A stretch of 15,066 bases of DNA from Firmicutes bacterium UBA6418 (lineage in GTDB: Bacteria > Bacillota > Clostridia > Peptostreptococcales > Anaerovoracaceae): the NCBI GenBank assembly GCA_002439735.1, contig DJPG01000059.1:2178-17243 (forward strand), written 5' to 3'. Positions 8,192 through 13,305 of this stretch are shown one piece after another. The notes under the pieces are model-generated. The model was not told the DNA's origin and did no database searches. It worked only from the letters and a program-made list of their open reading frames with translations. Numbering within the stretch: the first letter of the stretch is position 1; each line of letters starts with the position of its first letter. The translations under genes were made by a program, and so were the position numbers.

Positions 8192-8662
8192 ATGAGCAAT
8201 TCCGTTTTACTCACCGACCGGGCGGATGTTGAAAAAACGTTCCGTATGCTGGAAAGTGAAAATTTGAAAAACCCACAGATCGTCAACGGCATGATGGCAC
8301 CGACCTACCTTTCCTGCGATATGGAAGAACAGTCGGTTACGATCGAATATCAGATCAAAGAATGGGAACTGAACCGGGTCGGCATCCTGCACGGCGGCAT
8401 TTTTGCGACCATGCTGGATCATACGGCCGGCACGGCCGCCGCTGCGTTTCTGGGCGGCTGGGCGCCGACGGTCGACCTGCAGGTGCACTTTTTAAGACCC
8501 GGCCAGCCGGGTGATACCATTCTGGCTGTCGGCAAGATCATTTCCGCCGGACAGACCCTTGTGCACGCAGAAGCCGTTCTGACTTCCAAGATGACCGGCA
8601 AGAAGCTGGCGGTCTGCACCGCGACATTCCTGAACATGGCGTCCAAGCAGCCTGCACGATAG
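8192..8662 (+). CDS. PaaI-type hotdog-fold thioesterase
   Basis: Probably hydrolyses an acyl- or aryl-CoA thioester in the cytoplasm; the substrate is unknown. The 156-residue protein has the PaaI/YbgC-like core: GILHGGIFATMLDHTAG (His-Gly-Gly at 67-69, with Asp76 and Thr78 in the helix facing the active site), then PTVDLQVHFLRPGQPGDT, the strand typical of PaaI members, then the strands to residue 150. The ATG at 8192 is preceded by AAAGGA about 11 nt upstream. It lies 79 bp after dsdA and 49 bp before the ArsR-family gene on the same strand, so the three may be co-transcribed, though no shared function is apparent. The fold is secure; the specificity is not. Confidence 0.88.
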   Translation: MSNSVLLTDRADVEKTFRMLESENLKNPQIVNGMMAPTYLSCDMEEQSVTIEYQIKEWELNRVGILHGGIFATMLDHTAGTAAAAFLGGWAPTVDLQVHFLRPGQPGDTILAVGKIISAGQTLVHAEAVLTSKMTGKKLAVCTATFLNMASKQPAR

Positions 8663-8711
8663 TTTTTTCGGCGCCGCTTCGACGTTACTTCATCATCAAA
8701 GAGGAACCATT

Positions 8712-9074
8712 ATGTCACATATCTCAAAAGAACTCATCGCTAAAGCCGCGGAATTTTTCCGCGTGGTCGGAGATGAGACCCGTATGAAAATCCTATGTAC
8801 CATCGCCGGCGGCGAGCTCTGTGTCAATGACATCGCCGCCGAGGTCGAAATGACAAAATCGGCGGTCTCCCACCAGCTTCGTCTCTTAAAAAGCGAAGGT
8901 CTGGTCAAAAGCCGCCGAGATGGTAAAAATATGTTCTATTCGCTGGATGACCAGCATGTCGTCGATATCATCGATATCGCTTTCATCCACATCGAGCACA
9001 AGATGCACGGTGAGGGCTGCAGCTGCGCACACTGCCACGCCGCGCATGATCCGCACTGCAGTCACGAGCATTAA
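8712..9074 (+). CDS. ArsR/SmtB-family metal-sensing repressor with Cys/His-rich tail
   Basis: Dimeric winged-helix repressor. The 120-residue protein has the family core: VVGDETRMKILCTIAGGELCVNDIA, recognition helix MTKSAVSHQLRLLKSEGLV, and the wing SRRDGKNMFYSL. Its C-terminal helix shows Asp80-x-His82 and, 11 residues on, His93-x-x-His96, which is the alpha-5 zinc site spacing of SmtB/CzrA. The arsenic/cadmium CxC site in the ELCV region is absent (only Cys37). A tail from about 101 onward, with Cys103, Cys105, Cys108, Cys116 and seven His, could bind further metal. Zn, Co or Ni sensing is inferred. No metal transporter is next to it; the neighbours are a thioesterase upstream and a convergent ABC operon downstream. 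AGAGGA upstream supports the ATG at 8712. Confidence 0.92.
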   Translation: MSHISKELIAKAAEFFRVVGDETRMKILCTIAGGELCVNDIAAEVEMTKSAVSHQLRLLKSEGLVKSRRDGKNMFYSLDDQHVVDIIDIAFIHIEHKMHGEGCSCAHCHAAHDPHCSHEH

Positions 9075-9160
9075 CTTTCCGTACGGCAGACCTGCCGCCT
9101 GCCTGCATACCACGTACATTCTTTCGCGTTGCGGATCCGCCTGTGTTTCTTCCTAATATC

Positions 9161-9979
9161 CTACTCCAGATTCAGCTTCAAACTGAGGATCCGTTCGCTG
9201 GTCACATGGAAGATCGCGATCTGTACTGCGAAATATAGGAACGCAGAGCCCAACAGCGTCTGGACCACCTGTCGGTAAGAAATATCCGAGAAAATGTGAT
9301 CCGTGATCGTTACGAACGGCTGTCCGAATACAGTCAGCAGGATCGAGCCGAGCAGAGTAAAGGCAATGCCGATGCCGATATATGCCGCGACACTGCCGAG
9401 GATCCGATGCTTCGGCAAAAGCTGTCCGATGGAAAGCGAAGCATAGATCTTATAAACCTCCGTCATGATACCGGCCAGCGCTACGATCAATCCCTCAACG
9501 CTGTAAAGAAGTGCCTCCGGATATTCCCGAACGGCTTCCCCCGCAGCACGGAAAAAATCCGCGACGCCGGACACATTGCCGACCAGGTTCAGCAGAACGA
9601 TGGACACCGCCGCCAAGATCATGCTGACCAACACCGTGACCGTCGCTGTGATGCCTTTGGATGTGATCAACTGCCACTCCTTGACCGGCAGCGTATGCAT
9701 CAGATACCCCTCTTCTTTGAGCAGCCCCTTATAGAAGCGCAGCACGACGACGAACAGCGTCGCTACCACCAGAGCGATAAACAATCCCACATATAGGAAC
9801 ATCGGTATTCTCGACAGCAGCGCCCCAAGGATTTGATCATTTTTCTGCGCCAGCGCCGACCTTGCGTAGATCCAACCTGTAAAGCTTGTCAAGATCGCCA
9901 CGGCCGGCAGCGCCGCCCAGATCACTCCGATCTGCTTCAAGACCGAACGAAATTCATACTTCATCAATTTTCCTGTCAT
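9161..9979 (-). CDS. ABC transporter permease (ABC-2-like, YtrA-operon type)
   Basis: Integral membrane half of an ABC transporter, 272 residues. About six hydrophobic segments can be seen near 17-39, 58-83, 109-134, 155-182, 193-219 and 239-260. The cytoplasmic loop RFYKGLLKEEGYLMHTLPVKEWQ, between the second and third, is a pattern I associate with permeases encoded beside YtrA-type GntR regulators. Its ATG overlaps the ATPase stop by 4 bp (ATGA), so the two are translationally coupled, and it is the last gene of the operon. The cargo is unknown; related systems respond to cell-wall antibiotics or envelope stress, but nothing here shows that directly. No terminator is visible in the 86 bp separating it from the convergent ArsR gene. 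Confidence 0.88.
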   Translation of the reverse strand: MTGKLMKYEFRSVLKQIGVIWAALPAVAILTSFTGWIYARSALAQKNDQILGALLSRIPMFLYVGLFIALVVATLFVVVLRFYKGLLKEEGYLMHTLPVKEWQLITSKGITATVTVLVSMILAAVSIVLLNLVGNVSGVADFFRAAGEAVREYPEALLYSVEGLIVALAGIMTEVYKIYASLSIGQLLPKHRILGSVAAYIGIGIAFTLLGSILLTVFGQPFVTITDHIFSDISYRQVVQTLLGSAFLYFAVQIAIFHVTSERILSLKLNLE

Positions 9980-10692
9980 CTTACTTCCCCCATTCTGAAT
10001 TCCTCACGAAATACCTCATCCACGGATTTTCCCTCTTTTGCTTTCAGTTCATCCACGGTCTCATGTCTGACAATCTTGCCGTCTTTTAAGAAAATCACCT
10101 CGTCCAACACTCTTTCGATGTCCGCGATCAGGTGCGTCGAAATGATAACCGTCGCATCATCCGCATAGTTGTTAATGATCGTGCCCATGATATAATCTCT
10201 CGCTGCCGGATCGACCCCCGCGATCGGTTCATCCAAAAGATACAGCTGGGCATTGCGGCTCATCACCAGGATCAACTGGACCTTTTCCTTCGTACCCTTG
10301 GACATGCTTTTGATGCGGTCTCCCTCGCCGATGCTCAGCGACGCACACATCTGCAGCGCCTTCTGACGATCAAAGTCCTGATAAAAGTCTTCGAACAGAT
10401 CAAAGATGTCCTTGACGGTCATCCAGTCGGCAAAGTAGTTTTTGTCCGGCAGGTAACTGACCTGCGACTTGGTGTAGGTTCCGATCGGCGTCCCGTCGAT
10501 CTTCGCGCTCCCGAAGTTCGGCTGCAGCAGTCCGTTCAGGATCTTGATCAACGTCGTTTTCCCGGATCCGTTCGGACCCAAAAGTCCGATCACCTTGCCT
10601 CTGCCGATCTCCAGATTCACGTCGTCCAACGCTTTCTTCCCCGGAAAGATCTTGGTCAGATGCTCACACTGTACTAAAATTTCTGTTTTCAT
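9976..10692 (-). CDS. ABC transporter ATP-binding protein
   Basis: Cytoplasmic ATPase that powers the permease at 9161-9979. The 238-residue protein has Walker A GPNGSGKT (39-46), a Q-loop position at VSYLPDK, Walker B LYLLDEP (Asp154, catalytic Glu155), the D-loop GVD and switch His187 (STHL). The signature motif is divergent: MSKGTKEK at 130-137 in place of LSGGQ, as found in several YtrB/EcsA-like ATPases. The C-terminal tail ends in VDEVFREEF. The ATG at 10692 follows AAGGGGG by about 8 nt. It begins 19 bp after the GntR stop and overlaps the permease start by 4 bp, so this is one operon. Export or envelope homeostasis is the general expectation; the cargo is unknown. Confidence 0.95.
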   Translation of the reverse strand: MKTEILVQCEHLTKIFPGKKALDDVNLEIGRGKVIGLLGPNGSGKTTLIKILNGLLQPNFGSAKIDGTPIGTYTKSQVSYLPDKNYFADWMTVKDIFDLFEDFYQDFDRQKALQMCASLSIGEGDRIKSMSKGTKEKVQLILVMSRNAQLYLLDEPIAGVDPAARDYIMGTIINNYADDATVIISTHLIADIERVLDEVIFLKDGKIVRHETVDELKAKEGKSVDEVFREEFRMGEVR

Positions 10693-10711
10693 ATGTTAAA
10701 TCCCCCTTCTT

Positions 10712-11191
10712 TTATTCGTTCTTATCCTCGACTGTATTTACACCGTCTGCAGGATCCGCAGTGTCTGCACGGCCCGCGTTTTTTGCATCCGCTGCACTGC
10801 CGCTGTTTTCACCGCCGCCCGCGTGCTCCGCGGCCCGGATCTTCGCTGCGACCTCTGCCAAAGCCCCTTGCAGGGTATATCCCAGCGAAGCCATCTCCTG
10901 CAGAAACGTGTCGACCTGCTTCGCGGCCAGTTCCCGACGCATGCTTTCGATCAACGCCAGATCTGTTGTCACGGTGCGCCCGGCCGTTCGATTCGTGATC
11001 AAGAGCCCCTCACTCTCCAGTTCCGCCATCGCGCGCTGCATCGTATTGCGGTTGACTCCCGCGTCCTGCGCCAGCTCCCGCACCGTCGGAAACGCGCTCC
11101 CCGGCGCGTATTCTCCGGTGATAATCCCGCGCTTGATCAATTCTTTCAGCTGCGGATAAATCGACCTGCTATCGTCTAATTCCCAATCCAT
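10712..11191 (-). CDS. GntR-family transcriptional regulator (YtrA subfamily)
   Basis: DNA-binding repressor, 159 residues. The N-terminal winged helix reads IYPQLKELIKRGIITGEYAPGS, then FPTVRELAQDAGVNRNTMQRAM, then the wing LESEGLLITNRTAGRTVTTD, ending near 77. A short helical region (78-122) replaces the large effector domain of other GntR proteins, which is the hallmark of the YtrA subfamily. Residues 124-159 are a low-complexity Gly/Ala/Asp/Glu tail with no family counterpart. AAGGGGGGA precedes the ATG at 11191. It is the first gene of the operon with the ABC ATPase (19-bp gap) and permease. The palindrome over its own promoter at 11266-11293 makes autorepression likely. The inducing signal is unknown. 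Confidence 0.92.
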   Translation of the reverse strand: MDWELDDSRSIYPQLKELIKRGIITGEYAPGSAFPTVRELAQDAGVNRNTMQRAMAELESEGLLITNRTAGRTVTTDLALIESMRRELAAKQVDTFLQEMASLGYTLQGALAEVAAKIRAAEHAGGGENSGSAADAKNAGRADTADPADGVNTVEDKNE

Positions 11192-11265
11192 GTTTTCCCC
11201 CCTTCCGGCTCTGCCTCTTTCTCCTCACGCTGCTCACGCTGCTCGTTTTTTCTTTCTGTTTAAAT

Positions 11266-11293
11266 CTATTGTCCTAAGCACTTAAGACAATAG
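11266..11293. promoter_or_regulatory. Imperfect 28-bp palindrome, likely GntR operator
   Basis: The half-sites CTATTGTCCTAAG and CTTAAGACAATAG match their reverse complements at 12 of 14 positions. The palindrome covers the -10 element and the expected start point of the GntR operon promoter. YtrA-type regulators bind inverted repeats at their own promoters. The assignment to this GntR protein is inferred from position. Confidence 0.75.
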
Positions 11294-11315
11294 CACTTTT
11301 ACCACCGCTTGTCAA
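11287..11315 (-). promoter_or_regulatory. Sigma-70-type promoter of the GntR-ABC operon
   Basis: On the minus strand a perfect -35, TTGACA (11310-11315), a 17-bp spacer and -10 TATTGT (11287-11292). It points at the GntR gene starting at 11191, giving a leader of about 90 nt. The -10 is embedded in the palindrome at 11266-11293. Confidence 0.8.
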
Positions 11316-11469
11316 TCCTTTTTTAAAAAAAATATGCGAAAAAATCATGGGTTGATCCGATCGATCTTGTGCACAGCCGCATGAATACGAAGAAAGGTTG
11401 AAAAGTTGTCGGAAAAACTGTTGACGAGACCGTCGAAAACATCGGATTCGATAAAAAGATCCCTTTTTA

Positions 11470-11712
11470 AGTTACTTATCCACCTTTCTTCGGATCGGCG
11501 CGAAATGTCCGTGTCGAACCATTTTTAATCCTGTCGAATTTTGTCAAAAGCGGTCGGACGGAGAAGCCGCGTTCTTCTTATGGATCTACCCATTTTCGGA
11601 CACAAAAAAAGAAACGACATTTTTCGTGCCGTTTCGGCTTTTTTTGAGCATCTTCGCAGTACAATTTCTCGCTTTTTCACTTTGTCGCTGCGGGAAAGGT
11701 GGATAAGTAACT
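11470..11712. repeat. 243-bp unit bounded by perfect 19-bp inverted repeats
   Basis: AGTTACTTATCCACCTTTC at 11470-11488 reappears as its exact reverse complement at 11694-11712. The interior codes for nothing recognisable and contains a terminator hairpin. The ends include TTATCCACC, one base off a DnaA box. The layout resembles a MITE-like element or a bilateral protein-binding site. No clear target-site duplication flanks it. Confidence 0.65.
11604..11635 (-). terminator. Intrinsic terminator downstream of the racemase-like gene
   Basis: On the minus strand GAAACGGCA pairs with TGTCGTTTC (9 bp, one G-U wobble, 7-nt loop), followed immediately by seven T. A T-run also follows on the plus strand at 11639-11645, so it may work both ways. 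It lies about 250 nt after the racemase-like stop and before the GntR promoter, insulating the two units. Confidence 0.7.
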
Positions 11713-11746
11713 CGTTTTTTGACCTTTTTATCCATTTCGCCGTTTT

Positions 11747-11886
11747 GCGGATGCTATGGGGCGACCCATCCGATAGACGCTGCGGATGCTATGGGGCGGC
11801 TCATCCGATAGACGCTGCGGATGCTGTGGGGCGGCCCATTCTGCTGACGCAGCGAACGCCGCAGGGCGGCCCACTCTGCAGGCAGC
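11747..11886. repeat. Four 35-bp tandem repeats
   Basis: The units are 11747-11781, 11782-11816, 11817-11851 and 11852-11886. By eye units 1 and 2 agree at 33 of 35 positions, 2 and 3 at about 27, and 3 and 4 at about 24. Each can form a small hairpin; in unit 1 ATGGG and CCCAT close a GCGA tetraloop inside a CGGATG/CATCCG stem. The array ends 2 bp from the racemase-like stop codon. The period is not a multiple of three, which argues against a coding repeat. Confidence 0.85.
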
Positions 11887-11888
11887 GA

Positions 11889-12749
11889 TCAGATCTCCAC
11901 CTCGACTTCCATCGGTTCACTCAGATTTACGGATCCCTCTATAAAAACCTTTTCAACGCGGCCGTTCTGCTTGACCACAGTAGAGGCGATCGTTCCGGCC
12001 GGCTGCGGGAATGTATAGGTATAGGTGCCATCCGGCCGTCCCAAACTGAATGCGGCCGCGCAGGCTGTCGATCCGCTGCCGCAGGATCCCTCAAAACAGG
12101 TCGTATCTACGTCCTTGACATAAACGACCGGCGTCAGGGCGCGTGCATGACTGTCACAGAACATCACGCCCATGGCCGGCGGATCAAACTGCGCATAAAT
12201 CGTCCGCCGCAATACCGCAAAGTTTGTTTCGGTCGCGGGGATGTCCTTCAGGATGACGTGCAGGATCCCTCCGAAATCCACCGCACGCACAGCAGACAGA
12301 TCTTCGCGGCAAACGGATTTTCCCGGGTCAAAGTCTGCATTGTCAAAAATGGCGCGCAGATCCAGAAGTTTGATCTCCCGCGGGTTCGGCATCTTTACTT
12401 TCGTATCGCAGCTTTCCGTGTCTACCGCGATGGTCAGGATCTCGCTGCAGCCGCTGATATCCACGAAAACCTGTCCTTTTCCGCGCAGACCGCTGCGCTT
12501 CGCAAGCAGCAGCCCAAAAGAGCGCGACGCGTTTCCACAGAATTCCAGACCGCACATTTCCATTTTGCCGTCCGCTCTGCCGCAGGCCGCTGCCTCTTGG
12601 ATAAACGCCACCTGCTCGCCGTGCAGCTCCGGCATAGCCAAAAGCTGTGAAGCAACTTTTTGATATTCGCTGCGCGGAAACGGTTCGTCGACAAAGATTG
12701 TAATATTGCCAGCCGGATCCGCCACGATGATCCGAATCTTCTTTTTCAT
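11889..12749 (-). CDS. Diaminopimelate-epimerase-fold amino-acid racemase
   Basis: PLP-independent racemase/epimerase of the DapF superfamily, using two cysteines as acid and base. The 286-residue protein has Cys71 in EFCGNASRS and Cys223 in EGSCGSGSTA, one in each of the two mirrored halves. DAP epimerases normally read CGNGxRC at the first site. Here CGNASRS resembles the non-DapF branch that includes histidine racemases of metallophore pathways, so the substrate may be an amino acid other than diaminopimelate. No nicotianamine-like synthase gene is nearby. The ATG at 12749 is chosen because GAAAGGGG lies 8 nt upstream; an in-frame ATG at 12776 lacks such a site. The gene is divergent from tRNA-Ser, follows a leader with 17-bp repeats, and ends at a tandem repeat array and terminator. 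Lysine-pathway DapF remains an alternative. Confidence 0.88.
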   Translation of the reverse strand: MKKKIRIIVADPAGNITIFVDEPFPRSEYQKVASQLLAMPELHGEQVAFIQEAAACGRADGKMEMCGLEFCGNASRSFGLLLAKRSGLRGKGQVFVDISGCSEILTIAVDTESCDTKVKMPNPREIKLLDLRAIFDNADFDPGKSVCREDLSAVRAVDFGGILHVILKDIPATETNFAVLRRTIYAQFDPPAMGVMFCDSHARALTPVVYVKDVDTTCFEGSCGSGSTACAAAFSLGRPDGTYTYTFPQPAGTIASTVVKQNGRVEKVFIEGSVNLSEPMEVEVEI

Positions 12750-12757
12750 GGATGGAA

Positions 12758-12765
12758 CCCCTTTC
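12758..12765 (-). promoter_or_regulatory. Ribosome-binding site fixing the racemase-like start
   Basis: GAAAGGGG on the minus strand, 8 nt before the ATG at 12749. It selects this start over the in-frame ATG at 12776. Confidence 0.75.
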
Positions 12766-12800
12766 TTCCTGCTCATTTATGTGGCACGAGCCTCCCTCAG

Positions 12801-12868
12801 CGATGGATCGGCCGCAGTGATGGTTCTCTTGCAACGATGTTCCGCCCGCGGAGATGGTTCTCTCGCGG
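12801..12868. repeat. Four degenerate 17-bp tandem repeats in the racemase-like leader
   Basis: The units 12801-12817, 12818-12834, 12835-12851 and 12852-12868 follow the pattern nGATGgTTCtctcGCng. Units 2 and 4 are most alike and share GATGGTTCTCT. The array lies 52-119 bp upstream of the racemase-like ATG, in the space it shares with the divergent tRNA gene. Confidence 0.6.
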
Positions 12869-12898
12869 GTTCAGATCTCCCGCAAAAGCCAACACCGC

Positions 12899-12931
12899 AA
12901 AATTCTTTGCTGCTTGCCGAAAATTCTTTGC
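12899..12931. repeat. Pair of 12-bp direct repeats, 21 bp apart
   Basis: AAAATTCTTTGC occurs exactly at 12899-12910 and 12920-12931. The 21-bp period is two helical turns, so both copies face the same side of the DNA. They end 8 bp before the tRNA-Ser -35 element and lie in the divergent region upstream of the racemase-like gene. A protein-binding site is plausible but unproven. Confidence 0.5.
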
Positions 12932-12939
12932 ATGCACAC

Positions 12940-12968
12940 TTGAATCTTGCGTAAAGTTATGGTATGAT
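12940..12968 (+). promoter_or_regulatory. Promoter of tRNA-Ser
   Basis: -35 TTGAAT (12940-12945), a 17-bp spacer and -10 TATGAT (12963-12968). Transcription would start near 12975, giving a leader of about 39 nt. That leader contains a GGATTTT/AAAATCC hairpin (12975-12999) to be removed during tRNA 5' maturation. Confidence 0.7.
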
Positions 12969-13013
12969 GGATAAGGATTTTCGTCATCCGCAAAAATCCA
13001 ACCGATCTGATTC

Positions 13014-13102
13014 GGAAGCGTATCGAAGTGGTCATAACGAGCCGCACTCGAAATGCGGTTGTCCGCAAGGGCACGTGGGTTCGAATCCCACCGCTTCCGC
13101 CA
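13014..13102 (+). tRNA. tRNA-Ser (anticodon CGA)
   Basis: Serine tRNA reading UCG codons. The acceptor stem GGAAGCG (13014-13020) pairs with CGCTTCC (13092-13098). The D-arm has TCG/CGA. The anticodon stem CCGCA/TGCGG holds the loop CTCGAAA with anticodon CGA. A long variable arm containing GTCC-GCAA-GGGC marks a class II tRNA. The T-arm is GTGGG-TTCGAAT-CCCAC. The discriminator is G, as in serine tRNAs, and CCA is encoded. It is a single gene with its own promoter and terminator, not part of a visible tRNA cluster. Confidence 0.96.
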
Positions 13103-13106
13103 GCAG

Positions 13107-13135
13107 ACCCCAAAGCACAGAGTTTTGGGGTTTTT
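13107..13135 (+). terminator. Intrinsic terminator of tRNA-Ser
   Basis: ACCCCAAA (13107-13114) pairs with TTTGGGGT (13124-13131), an 8-bp stem with a 9-nt loop. It is followed by a T-run to 13135 and sits five bases after the encoded CCA. Confidence 0.88.
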
Positions 13136-13305
13136 CTTTACGCTGCTGCTTTCTTTACTCTGACACTTACCCTTACCACAGCCCTTAGCCAAAAGCTGCC
13201 GCACGAGGCCGGAGCGGGATCTTTTGGTCTTCTCTCAGCCCGCCTCTCAGCCTACTGCGCGGCAGCCTCCGTATTTCAGCAGCTGTTTTCTGAATCTTTT
13301 GTTTT

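Noticed and set aside
11316..11746. Replication origin
   Set aside because: Only two near-match DnaA boxes are present, with no cluster, no dnaA or dnaN, and no recognisable unwinding element beyond ordinary A/T runs.
11747..11886. CRISPR-like array
   Set aside because: The 35-bp units are directly adjacent with no spacers and decay in identity, and no cas gene is present.
11541..12650. 369-codon plus-strand open frame
   Set aside because: It runs through the tandem repeats and antisense to the racemase-like gene; composition and lack of motifs mark it as a shadow.
12797..13204. Minus-strand frames containing RWDSNPRALADN and GGIRTHVPL
   Set aside because: These are the familiar false proteins produced by reading the complement of a serine tRNA gene.
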